From contig NZ_JAKGCS010000036.1 of the NCBI RefSeq assembly GCF_021556395.1, positions 930,001-994,000 of the forward strand: 64,000 nucleotides of DNA, given 5' to 3'. The stretch's first letter is position 1; every line of letters begins with the position of its first letter. A model generated the notes under the pieces. The model was not told the origin of the DNA, searched no databases, and worked only from the letters and a program-made list of their open reading frames with translations. The translations under genes were made by a program, and so were the position numbers. This document shows positions 43,085-51,847 of this stretch, piece by piece. The DNA is from Acuticoccus kalidii (GTDB taxonomy: Bacteria > Pseudomonadota > Alphaproteobacteria > Rhizobiales > Amorphaceae).

Positions 43085-44302
43085 ATGAGCACGACTTCCC
43101 TCAATCCGACCACGCCGGTCGGCAACCAGACGGCCCTCGCGGTCCTGGTTTCGCTCAGCCTCTGCCATTTTCTGAACGATACCATTCAATCGCTTCTCCC
43201 GGCGATCTATCCGGTTCTGCAAGAAAACTACGCGCTGACCTTCACGCAAATTGGCATCATCCACTTCGTTTTTCAGGTGACGGCCTCGCTGTTGCAGCCT
43301 GCTGTCGGGATTTACACCGACAAGCGGCCGCTCTTCCGCCTCTCGTCGTTCGGCATGGGCGCGAGCCTCGCCGGCCTCGTGATCCTCGCCTTCGCGACGC
43401 ATTATTGGGCGCTTCTCGTGGCCGCGATGGCGATCGGCATCGGCTCGTCGATCTTCCATCCCGATTCCGCGCGCGTTGCGCGAGCGGCGTCCGGGGGGCG
43501 GTTCGGTTTCGCGCAGTCGCTCTTCCAGGTCGGCGGCAATGTGGGGTCGGCGGTCGGTCCGCTGCTCGCCGCGGCGATCGTTCTGCCGTTCGGTCAATCG
43601 AGCATCGCGTGGTTCTCCGCGCTCGCCCTCGTCGGCATCGTGGTGCTGTGGAATGTCGGGACGTGGGCGCGCGCCAATCACCTTGCCCGGACCAAGGCGG
43701 CGGCCCAAGCGCCGCTGACGGAGGTCTCGGGACCGAAGCGGCGCACGGTGATCAAGATCGTCGCCGTTCTCGCGATGCTGATCTTCTCGAAATATATCTA
43801 TCTCTCGAGCCTCACGAGCTACTACACCTTCTATCTGATCGAAACGTTCGACCTCACCGTCGCGCAATCCCAGCTCATGCTCTTCCTGTTTCTCGCGGCC
43901 GTCGCCGGGGGCACGTTCTTCGGCGGGCCGGTGGGCGATCGGTTCGGGCGGCGGGTGGTGATCTGGGTGTCGATCCTCGGGGCGCTGCCTTTCACGCTGG
44001 CGCTGCCTTACGCGAACCTCTTCTGGACCGGCGTTCTCACGGTCATCATCGGCCTCATCATCGCCTCGGCTTTCTCCGCGATCCTCGTCTATGCGCAGGG
44101 TCTGGTGCCGGGGCGGGTCGGCATGATCTCGGGCCTCTTTTTCGGCTTCGCCTTCGGGCTCGGCGGCATCGGCGCGGCGGTGCTCGGCATGGTGGCGGAC
44201 TGGCAGGGGATCGCCTTCGTCTATCACGTGTGCTCGTTTTTGCCGGTGCTGGGGCTCCTCACGGTCTTCCTCCCGCCCGAAGCGCGCCTTCGCCACGCTT
44301 GA
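43085..44302 (+). CDS. fsr: Fosmidomycin-resistance-like MFS exporter
   Basis: 405 residues with about twelve membrane helices. CHFLNDTIQSLLPAIYPVL near the N-terminus, FTQIGIIHFVFQVTASLLQP and GIGSSIFHPDSARVARAAS are signatures of the Fsr subgroup, with GNVGSAVGPLLAA and GGPVGDRFGRR in the later helices. Fsr pumps out fosmidomycin; physiological substrates of most members are unknown. Monocistronic, with its own promoter region shared with the divergent DUF4334 gene. Confidence 0.9.
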   Translation: MSTTSLNPTTPVGNQTALAVLVSLSLCHFLNDTIQSLLPAIYPVLQENYALTFTQIGIIHFVFQVTASLLQPAVGIYTDKRPLFRLSSFGMGASLAGLVILAFATHYWALLVAAMAIGIGSSIFHPDSARVARAASGGRFGFAQSLFQVGGNVGSAVGPLLAAAIVLPFGQSSIAWFSALALVGIVVLWNVGTWARANHLARTKAAAQAPLTEVSGPKRRTVIKIVAVLAMLIFSKYIYLSSLTSYYTFYLIETFDLTVAQSQLMLFLFLAAVAGGTFFGGPVGDRFGRRVVIWVSILGALPFTLALPYANLFWTGVLTVIIGLIIASAFSAILVYAQGLVPGRVGMISGLFFGFAFGLGGIGAAVLGMVADWQGIAFVYHVCSFLPVLGLLTVFLPPEARLRHA

Positions 44303-44459
44303 CCGGCCGGGCGGGGCGGCAATCGCCGTCTCGTCCGCGCCTCCGGCCTGCCGGCACCCTCCCGCCGAAACGTGTGTGAGCTTTCCCGCCATCGTCGGCC
44401 GGTCGCGGTGTAGGGTCGAACGCGGTTTAGGCCTTTCTCAAGTCGCTCCAATTGATGTA

Positions 44460-44468
44460 CGCTAACAT
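44460..44468 (+). promoter_or_regulatory. Candidate LacI half-site upstream of dehydrogenase
   Basis: CGCTAACAT is the exact complement of ATGTTAGCG found at 49,800-49,808, and both match a half of the common LacI-family palindrome ATGTTAGC-GCTAACAT. It lies about 95 bases before the dehydrogenase start. The opposite half is poorly conserved. Confidence 0.35.
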
Positions 44469-44563
44469 GGACATCCGAAGTCCGGCGCACCGCTGCATGG
44501 CGCGCCGCCTTCGCACCGACATTGGACGGCCGGCCTGACGTTCGGCCCAAAAGGAGAGACGAC

Positions 44564-45673
44564 GTGGCCAACGCACTGCGCATCGCGACGCTAAAGGGCG
44601 ACGGTATCGGGGTCGATGTGACCGACGCGATGATCGCGGTCCTGGCGGCCGTCGAGGATCGGATCGGCGGCTTTCACCTCGAGTTCGAGGAGTTTGCCTG
44701 CGGTGCCGGATATTATCAGGAGACCGGCAAGGACATCTCGCCGGAGGCCGACAAGGCGGTCGGCGAGCTCGATGCGATCTATGTCGGCGCGATCGGGTTG
44801 CCGGCGGTGCGCCATCCCGACGGGACGGAGATCGCACCGCATCTGCGGCTGCGCGAGCGCTTTCAGCTCTATGCCGGGGTCCGCCCGGTGAAGGCGTATC
44901 CGAACACGCCGTGCCGGCTCGCCGATCCGCGCGCGGCCAAGATCGACCTCATCGTCCTGCGCGAATCCACCGAGGGGCTGTTCTTCTCCGCCGCCACCCA
45001 TAACCGGCCGGGCGTCCGCACCGACGAGGTGGTGCAGGATATCCTGCAGATCACCCGCCCGACGTCCGAGAAACTGCACGATTTTGCCTTCAACCTGGCG
45101 CGCAGGCGCAAGGAGCGCGGCGGTTTGGGCAAGGTGACGTGCGTCGACAAGGCGAACGTCTTCCACTCGATGGCGTTCTTCCGCAAAATCTTCTTCGAGC
45201 GTGCCCAAAATTTCGGCGATATCGACGCGGCGACGAACTATATCGACGCCCAGGCGCTTGATCTCATCCGCAAGCCGTGGGAATTCGACGTTCTGGTCAC
45301 GGAAAATATGTTCGGCGACATTCTGTCGGATCTCGCCGGCGGCCTCGTCGGCGGGATGGGCATGGCGGCCTGCGCGGAGATCGGTGACGCGCATGGTCTC
45401 TTCCAGCCCGCGCACGGCACCGCGCCTGACATCATGGGCCAGGACAAGGCGAACCCGCTCGCCGCGATCCTCTCCGGCGGCCTGATGCTCGATTATCTCG
45501 CCGACAAGAGCGGCTCGGACGCCTTGCGCGATGGTGCGCGCCTCGTCGAGGACGCCATCGAGGCGGGCTTTACCAGCGGCCGTCTGCGGCCGATGGAATT
45601 CGGCGGCGACATGGGCACGAAGGCCGTGACCAAGGAGCTGATCGACATCATCCGCGTGCCCGCCGTCCATTGA
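44564..45673 (+). CDS. Isocitrate/isopropylmalate/tartrate dehydrogenase-family enzyme
   Basis: 369 residues of the beta-decarboxylating dehydrogenase family, which oxidise and decarboxylate (2R,3S)-hydroxy acids with NAD and a divalent metal. Signs are LKGDGIGVDVTDAM, LRERFQLYAGVRPVK with substrate-contacting arginines, LIVLRESTEGLF, CVDKANVFHSM, the metal-binding VTENMFGDILSDLAGG and FQPAHGTAPDIMGQDKANP. The start is GTG with AAGGAG 7-8 bases upstream. There are no leuC/leuD genes nearby and a LacI gene is convergent, so it probably serves catabolism of tartrate-like or sugar-derived acids. Confidence 0.92.
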   Translation: MANALRIATLKGDGIGVDVTDAMIAVLAAVEDRIGGFHLEFEEFACGAGYYQETGKDISPEADKAVGELDAIYVGAIGLPAVRHPDGTEIAPHLRLRERFQLYAGVRPVKAYPNTPCRLADPRAAKIDLIVLRESTEGLFFSAATHNRPGVRTDEVVQDILQITRPTSEKLHDFAFNLARRRKERGGLGKVTCVDKANVFHSMAFFRKIFFERAQNFGDIDAATNYIDAQALDLIRKPWEFDVLVTENMFGDILSDLAGGLVGGMGMAACAEIGDAHGLFQPAHGTAPDIMGQDKANPLAAILSGGLMLDYLADKSGSDALRDGARLVEDAIEAGFTSGRLRPMEFGGDMGTKAVTKELIDIIRVPAVH

Positions 45674-45783
45674 GGCGCGGCGCCCAAAAGGCGCGCCGCT
45701 CCCCCTTCACGGATCGAAACCTTCGCTCGGCCGGGTCCGGCCGGGCGGGACAACGCCGCGCCGGCCGAGGGCGGCGGCTCCCC

Positions 45784-46824
45784 TCAGGCGCTCCCGCGCT
45801 CGATCAGCTTGAACCCCAGATCGACGACCTTGTCGGCCGCGAGCCCCTCGATCCGCTTCATGATCAATTCGCCGCCAACGCGCCCGATCTCGTAACGCGG
45901 CACGCGGATCGTGGTGATGCCGGGCTCCGTCTCGGAGGCGAGCTCCTGGTCGTTGAAGCCGGTGATCGCGATATCGTCCGGCACCTTGATGCCGCGACGG
46001 GCGCATTCCGACACCATCCCGTAGGCCCAAAGGTCCGATGCGCAGAAAACGGCGTCCGGCGGCTCAGGCCGGTCGAGGAGATAAGCGAGTGCCTCGCGTC
46101 CCTCCGGAATGCCGTAACGGGTGTGGAAGACGAGCTCCGGGAAGAAGGCGAGGTCCATCTCCTCAAGCGCGAGCTTGAAGCCGCGCAAGCGCTCGTTCGC
46201 GCGGTCGTTCTCGGCCGGCGGCACGCTGACGAAGGCGATCCGCCGCCGGCCGCGGAGCGCGAGAAAGCGCGTCATGGTGCGCGCCGCCTCATGGTTCGAA
46301 TAACCGACCGCCATGTCGATCGGGCGCGCTGGGAGCGTTCCCATCTCGACGACCGGAACCGCCGCGTTCTGCAGGATGCGCCGCGTCGCCTCGGTGTGGT
46401 TCGCGCCCTGGACGAGGACGCCGGCGGGCCGGTGGCCGAGGAGGTTGCGCACGATGGTCTCCTCACGCTGAGGCGAGCCGCCACTGTTGCCGAGGAGCAC
46501 GGAAAAGCCGGTATCGTCGAACGCATCGGACGCGCCCTGGATCGCGTCGGCGAAGACGCCATGCGTGACGTAGGGCACGATCATCGAGACGATGCGGGTG
46601 TTGGTGCTCGCGAGGCCGCCGGCGAGGAGGTTCGGCACATAGCCGAGCTCGGCGATCGCCGCGTCGATCGCGGCCCGCGTGCGCTCGCTCACCCGGTCCG
46701 GGTGATGCAGCGCGCGCGACACCGTGATCGCCGACACGCCCGCGCGCTCGGCGACGTCCGCCATGCTGACCTGGCGTGCGCCGGGACGGGGGCGGCGGGG
46801 CGGTGTTTCGGTGGGCTCGCTCAT
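45784..46824 (-). CDS. LacI-family transcriptional regulator (1)
   Basis: 346 residues. The N-terminal HTH reads VSMADVAERAGVSAITVSRAL with hinge helix LLAGGLAST; the C-terminal half is a periplasmic-binding-protein-like sensor ending IGRVGGELIMKRIEG. The GntR/gluconate-type subgroup of LacI is suggested by NLLAGGLASTNTRIV. The GntR gene upstream is on the same strand. A likely target is the sugar-acid cluster and the convergent dehydrogenase: the 9-base half-site ATGTTAGCG occurs in both promoter regions. An in-frame ATG at 46,860 is an alternative start. Confidence 0.94.
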   Translation of the reverse strand: MSEPTETPPRRPRPGARQVSMADVAERAGVSAITVSRALHHPDRVSERTRAAIDAAIAELGYVPNLLAGGLASTNTRIVSMIVPYVTHGVFADAIQGASDAFDDTGFSVLLGNSGGSPQREETIVRNLLGHRPAGVLVQGANHTEATRRILQNAAVPVVEMGTLPARPIDMAVGYSNHEAARTMTRFLALRGRRRIAFVSVPPAENDRANERLRGFKLALEEMDLAFFPELVFHTRYGIPEGREALAYLLDRPEPPDAVFCASDLWAYGMVSECARRGIKVPDDIAITGFNDQELASETEPGITTIRVPRYEIGRVGGELIMKRIEGLAADKVVDLGFKLIERGSA

Positions 46825-46961
46825 GTCGATCGGCTTCGCATGGGGGTTGGCGCCATGCAACGGAAAGGTGTCGCGCCGCGATCATGCCGCGCGCGCCGCG
46901 ACGCGCCGGATGGTGTGGCGGCGGCTCGAGAGACGGCGAGCGGGCCGGGTCCGGTCATGGG

Positions 46962-47693
46962 CTAAAGTTGCGTGAGGTTGTGCTCGGCGAGGATGCGGAC
47001 CAGCATCGCCCCCGCCTCCTGGCGATGGGCACGGTGGAGCGCGCGGGCCAGGTCGGGCTTGCGCGCTTCCATCGCCTTCACGAGCTTGATGTGCTCCTCG
47101 GTCGATTCGAACGGCTTCGGGCGCAGCTTGAGCGTCAGCATCCTCACCCTGTGGCTCTGATCCCAGAATTGAAGCACCACCTGTCGCTGCCGGCGGTTCG
47201 CGCTCATCATGATGAGATCGCGGTGAAAGGCGGCGTCGGCGCGCGCCCAGCGGACGAGATCGTCCTCCTCGAGCGCCAGCGTCATCTCGTTGGTGGCGTA
47301 CCAGAGGGCGGCGGCCTCCGCGTCGGTGAGGCCGCGCGTTGCGATCTCGGCGGCGACTTCGGCTTCGAGGATCGTCAGGATCGCGTAGATCTCGCGCATA
47401 TCGTCGGGCGAGACGGGCAGGACCCGCATTCCGTGACGCGGGCGGATCTCGACGAAACCGTCGTGCGCGAGGCGGATCAACGCCTCGCGCACCGGGGTCC
47501 GGCTCATTTCGAGAAGGTCGGCGAGTTCCTGCTCGAGGACATAGGTGCCGGCGGGAAAGGCGTTCTCGAGAACGCGGTGTTTGATCGCCTCATAGGCGGT
47601 TTCCGCGCGCGTGCGGGCGGTTTCGTGCCGATCCGGCGCGGGCCGTGAGACGCCCGCCGGCGTCTCGATGCCGGGGGCGCGGGCGCTAGCCAC
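46962..47693 (-). CDS. GntR-family regulator, FCD (FadR) subfamily
   Basis: 243 residues. The N-terminal winged helix reads AYEAIKHRVLENAFPAGTYV, then LEQELADLLEMSRTPVREAL; the C-terminal FCD domain is all-helical with EIYAILTILEAEVAAEIA, DAAFHRDLI and EHIKLVKAM, including the Asp and His that usually bind a metal and a carboxylate effector. A GTG at 47,693 overlaps the dehydrogenase stop by 8 bases and is the only start near the upstream boundary. It is probably co-transcribed with the Gfo/Idh and lactonase genes and may respond to their sugar-acid substrate. Confidence 0.93.
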   Translation of the reverse strand: MASARAPGIETPAGVSRPAPDRHETARTRAETAYEAIKHRVLENAFPAGTYVLEQELADLLEMSRTPVREALIRLAHDGFVEIRPRHGMRVLPVSPDDMREIYAILTILEAEVAAEIATRGLTDAEAAALWYATNEMTLALEEDDLVRWARADAAFHRDLIMMSANRRQRQVVLQFWDQSHRVRMLTLKLRPKPFESTEEHIKLVKAMEARKPDLARALHRAHRQEAGAMLVRILAEHNLTQL

Positions 47694-48735
47694 TGCGCGC
47701 GCCCGCGAGGTCGACCCGAACACCGTCCTGGCTCGACCGGTAGATCGCGTCCTCGACCGCAAGGTTCGTCAGATAATCGGCGGCGCTGTTGTGGAGCGGC
47801 GCGCCGTCGAGGATGTGGGCGACGATGTGCGCCTCGGTCGCATAGACCGCGTCGCCGGCAAATCCGGTCTCCTGCCAGTCATAGGCATGGGGCAGCCACT
47901 CGTTGGTGCCGAACGGGCGCAGGAAGAGGTTGCCGTACCCGTCGAGCCAGAGTGCGCATTGGGAGCCGTCGAGGAAGAGCTCTCCCATCGTGAGGCGGCG
48001 GTTGGTGGCCGGATGGTCGGACAGGCGGTTGCCGTCGAAGAGCGCGCGCACCCCGTTGCCGTGATCGAGGATGAAGATCCCGGCGTCCTCGCCGGCGATC
48101 TGCGGGTTGAGGCGGCGAAGATCGGCGTAGACGGAGGCCGGTTCGCCGAGGAGATAACGAAAGGTGTCGATGAAGTGGATCGCCGTCTCGTGGACGAGAA
48201 AGCGGTCCATCGTCTGAAAATATGGCTGCCGGTCGAGATAGGCGCGCGCCCCCTGACCGTCGCCGGGCCGAAGGCGAAAGGAGAGGCCGAAGATCTCGCC
48301 GAACGTGCCGTCCTCGATCAGCCGCTTGATCTCGACGAACCAGGGCGAGAAACGGAAATTCTCGTGGACGACGAGAAGGATGCCCGCGTCTTCGGCGATC
48401 TTCACCGCCTCCCGCGCCTCGTCGAGTGAGCGGCAGAACGCCTTTTGGCAGACGGTCGCGATCCCGGCCGCCGCCGTCATTTCGATCAGCGCCTTGTGGG
48501 TCGCTGGCGGGGTGATGATGTCGACGAGATCGGGCTTTTCGGCCGCGATCATCGCCGCCGGGTCGGTATAGACGCGCGGCACGCCGAATTCCGCGGCATA
48601 GGCCTCGGCCTTGGTGCGATCCTGGTCGCAGACGGCGGCGAGGTCGACGCGCGGCATCCGCGCCCAGGCCTCGTGGTGAAAGCGGCTGAAATAGCCGGCC
48701 CCGATGGTGACGACTTTGAGGGGAGCGGTGGGCAT
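47686..48735 (-). CDS. Gfo/Idh/MocA-family oxidoreductase
   Basis: 349 residues. An N-terminal Rossmann fold (VVTIGAGYFSRFHHEAWARM, with a GxGxF-type loop) binds NAD(P), and DIITPPATHKALIEM with VCQKAFCRSLDEA is the family's substrate-loop, QKAF replacing the common EKP motif. The C-terminal domain carries VHETAIHFIDTFRYL with the catalytic-region histidine. Such enzymes oxidise sugars, inositols or sugar acids. It follows the lactonase gene by 8 bases and precedes gntR, so oxidation of a sugar to a lactone and hydrolysis by SMP-30 is a plausible pair of steps. Confidence 0.93.
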   Translation of the reverse strand: MPTAPLKVVTIGAGYFSRFHHEAWARMPRVDLAAVCDQDRTKAEAYAAEFGVPRVYTDPAAMIAAEKPDLVDIITPPATHKALIEMTAAAGIATVCQKAFCRSLDEAREAVKIAEDAGILLVVHENFRFSPWFVEIKRLIEDGTFGEIFGLSFRLRPGDGQGARAYLDRQPYFQTMDRFLVHETAIHFIDTFRYLLGEPASVYADLRRLNPQIAGEDAGIFILDHGNGVRALFDGNRLSDHPATNRRLTMGELFLDGSQCALWLDGYGNLFLRPFGTNEWLPHAYDWQETGFAGDAVYATEAHIVAHILDGAPLHNSAADYLTNLAVEDAIYRSSQDGVRVDLAGARSG

Positions 48736-48743
48736 GGCGACCT

Positions 48744-49769
48744 TCAGGCAGCGTCGGCGGGCAGGACGCCCGCCTCTTGGAGTGGGGTGAGATCGGCGCG
48801 CCAATGAGCGGGCTCGGCGCCGACGACCGGAGCCTCGAAGCTCGCGATCCGGTCCCCGAGGAGGCAGCCGAGATAGGCGGTGCGGCGGTCCGGCCCGCCA
48901 AAGGCGAGGCTCGAGATATTCTTCAGCGGTCCGTCGTGCGGAAGGTCGAGCTCGGTGCGTGTCAGGGCGTTCGCCTGATAGGCGCGCTCGACGGCCTCGA
49001 CGCGGTCGGGATCGGCGTCGTCGAGGATCGTCGTGAGGGTGCCGTCGGGATCGAGGCGGATCACCGAATTGGAGACGATCGAGGTGATCCAGAGCGCGCC
49101 GTCGGTGTCGAAGACGAGGCCGTCGGGAAACACACCGCGCCCATAGCGGGCGACGACCTCGCGCCGGCCGAGCGTGCCATCGGCACGAACCGGAAAGCGG
49201 CTCGTCTCCCGGCCGAAAGTCTCGTTCACGTAGAGGAACGCGCCGGCGGCGTCGAACACGCATTCGTTGGTGTAGCCGAGCCCGTCGGCGACGATCTGCG
49301 GCGCGCCGCCGGGCGGGGCCATCAGGATGAAGCCGTCTTTGATGTCGGCGCGCGAGGCGAGGTGGCGGGGAATGTGGCGGGTGCTCACCGTCACATAGAG
49401 CCGGCCCTCAGCGTCCTTCGCGGCGAAATTCGACGGGGGGAGGGGGCGGCCGTCCATCTCGGTGAGGACCGGGGTATGGCGGCCGTCGGCGGTGAGGCGG
49501 AAGACCCCGCCCGTCGTCTCGCCGAGATCGGTGAGGAGGAAGCTGCCATCGTCGTCGAGGAGGACGCCGTTGGGCTTCAAGCCCGCGTCGGGCGCCGCGA
49601 GGAGGCGCGTGACGGCCCCGCTCTCGGGCGCGAGGATCGAGACGCCGCCGCCTCCCGTCCAGTCCGCGGTGAAGAGGAGGCCCGACTGGTGCGCGAGGAC
49701 GCATTCGGGCCGTTTGAGGCCGCCGCCGTGGAACCGGAGCGCGGAGAGTTCGATCGAAGGGCGTTTCAT
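48744..49769 (-). CDS. SMP-30/gluconolactonase-family protein
   Basis: 341 residues predicted to form a six-bladed beta-propeller that hydrolyses sugar lactones with a divalent metal. Repeated blade motifs include LKPNGVLLDDDGSFLLTDLG, YTNECVFDAAGAFLYVNET and FPDGLVFDTDGALWITS, where the glutamate, asparagine and aspartate of successive blades supply metal ligands. First gene of a minus-strand operon (lactonase, Gfo/Idh, GntR, LacI), divergent from tctCBA. The start is 8 bases from a GTATAC core. Confidence 0.9.
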   Translation of the reverse strand: MKRPSIELSALRFHGGGLKRPECVLAHQSGLLFTADWTGGGGVSILAPESGAVTRLLAAPDAGLKPNGVLLDDDGSFLLTDLGETTGGVFRLTADGRHTPVLTEMDGRPLPPSNFAAKDAEGRLYVTVSTRHIPRHLASRADIKDGFILMAPPGGAPQIVADGLGYTNECVFDAAGAFLYVNETFGRETSRFPVRADGTLGRREVVARYGRGVFPDGLVFDTDGALWITSIVSNSVIRLDPDGTLTTILDDADPDRVEAVERAYQANALTRTELDLPHDGPLKNISSLAFGGPDRRTAYLGCLLGDRIASFEAPVVGAEPAHWRADLTPLQEAGVLPADAA

Positions 49770-49777
49770 GACTTTAC

Positions 49778-49816
49778 GTATACACTAAAACATACGATAA
49801 TGTTAGCGGCAATCAT
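49778..49816. promoter_or_regulatory. Overlapping GntR and LacI candidate operators in divergent promoter
   Basis: In the 151-bp gap between the lactonase and tctC, GTATAC (49,778-49,783) is the central core of many FadR-subfamily GntR sites. AACAT-ACGATA-ATGTT (49,789-49,804) is a perfect inverted repeat, and ATGTTAGC-G-GCAATCAT (49,800-49,816) matches a LacI-type palindrome at 6 of 8 half-site pairs. Both regulators are encoded in the adjoining operon, so dual control of the divergent promoters is likely. Confidence 0.45.
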
Positions 49817-49920
49817 TTGCCGTTGAACCGCAAACGCGCCGGCATAACCGCCCCCGTCAGAGGGGATCGTCGCCGCCCCAAGCGGACACGGCAACAACAA
49901 AATCGAGGGAGGAAGACGTG

Positions 49921-50940
49921 ATGACTCACAATCTCAAAACGCTTCTCGGACCGTTCGCCGCCGCGGCGCTTCTCGCCGCGAGCCCGGCGATCGCCCAGGA
50001 CGATTATCCGAGCCGTCCGATCACCAACGTCGTCGTGTGGAGCGCCGGCGGCGGCACCGACACGGTGAACCGTCTCATCATGGCCGAGATGGAAAAGGCG
50101 TTCGACGGCGCGACGATCAACACCGTCAACCGCACCGGCGGCGTCGGCGGCTCCAACGGAATGTCCTACGTCTTCGGCCAGCCGTCCGACGGGTACACCC
50201 TTGTCGGCCTGTCCGAATCGGTCGTCACCGCGGCGGTCCAGGGCGGCTGGGATCAGCGGATCGACGTCTGGGACATCTTCATCGTCGGCGGCTCGCCCGA
50301 CCTCATCTCGGTCACGGCGAACTCCGAATACGAGACGCTCGATGACCTCATCACCGCGGCGAAGGACAATCCGGGTTCGATCCGGGCCGGCGCGAGCGCG
50401 GCGGGCTCGATCCACCACCTCAACCTCCTCGCCCTCGAAAACGGCGCGGACGTCGAGTTCAACTATATCCCCTATGACGGCTCCGCCCCCGCCCAGAACG
50501 CGGCCGTCGCCGGCGAAGTGCAGCTCGTCGTCACCTCGCTCGCCGAGCAGCAGCAGCTCATCCAGGCCGGACGCCTTCGCCCGCTCGCGATGCTGACGCC
50601 GGACGGCTTCACCCTCGACGGCATCGGTGACATTCCCTCCGCCTTCGACAGCTTCCCCGACCTTGCCGAATATCTGCCGATCAGCCAGGCCATCGGCTTC
50701 GGCGTGAAGGCCGATGCGCCGGACGAGGTGAAGGCGGCGCTGACGGAGGCCTTCGAGGTCGCGATGGATTCCGACGCGATCAAGGAGTTCGGCCGGAACA
50801 ATTATTACACGCTCTCCGGCGCGACGGGCGAGGAATCGAAGAAGATCTTCAACAACCTCGAAGCCCTCTTCGCCTGGACGCTGTGGGATCTCGACGCGGC
50901 GACCGTCAATCCCGAAGATCTCGGCATCCCGAAGCCGTAA
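49921..50940 (+). CDS. tctC: Tripartite tricarboxylate transporter receptor (TctC-like)
   Basis: 339 residues with a signal peptide at 1-25 (cut after AIA). The mature protein starts DDYPSRPITNVVVWSAGGGTDTVNR, the TctC/Bug pattern, and includes RTGGVGGSNGMSYV for substrate carboxylate binding and ASAAGSIHHLN. It captures a carboxylate in the periplasm and hands it to TctAB. GGGAGGA precedes GTG 49,918 and ATG 49,921; the ATG has better spacing. Its place opposite a lactonase operon suggests a sugar acid or related carboxylate. Confidence 0.94.
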   Translation: MTHNLKTLLGPFAAAALLAASPAIAQDDYPSRPITNVVVWSAGGGTDTVNRLIMAEMEKAFDGATINTVNRTGGVGGSNGMSYVFGQPSDGYTLVGLSESVVTAAVQGGWDQRIDVWDIFIVGGSPDLISVTANSEYETLDDLITAAKDNPGSIRAGASAAGSIHHLNLLALENGADVEFNYIPYDGSAPAQNAAVAGEVQLVVTSLAEQQQLIQAGRLRPLAMLTPDGFTLDGIGDIPSAFDSFPDLAEYLPISQAIGFGVKADAPDEVKAALTEAFEVAMDSDAIKEFGRNNYYTLSGATGEESKKIFNNLEALFAWTLWDLDAATVNPEDLGIPKP

Positions 50941-50949
50941 CGGGCCCTT

Positions 50950-50971
50950 GAGGCGCCCATCGCGGCGCCTC
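50950..50971 (+). promoter_or_regulatory. Intercistronic hairpin after tctC
   Basis: GAGGCGCC and GGCGCCTC form a perfect 8-bp stem with a 6-base loop, 9 bases after the tctC stop and 60 bases before tctB. No T-tract. It probably protects or partly terminates the tctC message. Confidence 0.65.
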
Positions 50972-51030
50972 GTTCGCTCGTCGATCGGGCCGGGCCGCGT
51001 CCGCGCGATCCGGCCGCATTCAGCCTCTTG

Positions 51031-51846
51031 ATGCGAAGTCCCATGGCCACCACCAACGCGCCCACCGCAGCACCCGAGCCACCGGCCGCCGACGGTCCCG
51101 AGGACAAGAGGGCCCTTCGCAAGGCCGACGTGTGGACGGGCGGGATCCTCGCCATCGTCGCCGTCTTCATGATCGCGAAGGCGACCACCTTTCCGCTCGA
51201 AGGCAATTATGCCGGTGTGAAGAACGCCTGGTACGTCTCGCCGGCGCTGTTCCCGCTCATCGTGGGCGGCATTCTCCTCATTTTGTCGATCGCGCTCATC
51301 CTGAAGGGGCGGGCGGATTATCGCCGTCTCGCCGGGACCGACCTGTTCGCCGTACCCTGGGGCGAGACATGGCGCAGCGGCCAGGACGTGGTGATCGTCT
51401 CGGCGCTGCTCGCGGGCTATATCGTCGGCCTCATTCCGCGGGTCGACTTCGTCGCGGCGACGGCGTTCTTCCTTGTCGTCTTCATGCTCATTTATATCGT
51501 CACCGTGCCGTCGGCGCGGAGGCTCCTCCTCGGCGGCTTTCTGGCGCTGTCCGGCGGGGCGTTCCTCGTCGCGCTGGTGGCCTGGCCGGCGCCGCGTTCG
51601 GGCGGCCAGAACACGGTCGACCTTCTCATCTGGGCCGCCGCCGGGATCGCCGCCATCGTCGGCATCATGGGAAGCGCCGCGCCGGCGCGGCGGCGCGCGG
51701 TTCAGGCCGTCATCACCAGTCTCGTCACCGCGATCATTCTGGCGGCGGCGTTCAAATATTTCCTCCTCGTCCCCCTTCCGACGGAAGGGTGGACCGTCGG
51801 GCTGATGGACGGGCTGCGCGCCGTCCTTCTCGCGAAGGGGCGTTGA
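51031..51846 (+). CDS. tctB: Tripartite tricarboxylate transporter small membrane subunit (TctB-like)
   Basis: 271 residues, larger than many TctB proteins. A polar N-terminal tail of about 35 residues precedes about six hydrophobic segments, including ADVWTGGILAIVAVFMIAKA (first helix), LFPLIVGGILLILSIALIL and VPSARRLLLGGFLALSGG. It sits between tctC and tctA and forms the membrane complex with TctA. Starts at 51,031 and 51,043 (MATTN) are both possible; neither has a strong ribosome-binding site. Confidence 0.88.
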   Translation: MRSPMATTNAPTAAPEPPAADGPEDKRALRKADVWTGGILAIVAVFMIAKATTFPLEGNYAGVKNAWYVSPALFPLIVGGILLILSIALILKGRADYRRLAGTDLFAVPWGETWRSGQDVVIVSALLAGYIVGLIPRVDFVAATAFFLVVFMLIYIVTVPSARRLLLGGFLALSGGAFLVALVAWPAPRSGGQNTVDLLIWAAAGIAAIVGIMGSAAPARRRAVQAVITSLVTAIILAAAFKYFLLVPLPTEGWTVGLMDGLRAVLLAKGR

Positions 51847-51847
51847 G

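Noticed and set aside
44564..45673. Assignment as LeuB (3-isopropylmalate dehydrogenase)
   Set aside because: Family motifs fit equally well to tartrate/malate- and isocitrate-type enzymes, no leucine-biosynthesis genes are near, and the surrounding cluster is catabolic.
45674..45783. Terminator hairpin between the dehydrogenase and LacI genes
   Set aside because: GC-rich complementary stretches exist but align only with a bulge in the centre; too weak to list as a feature.
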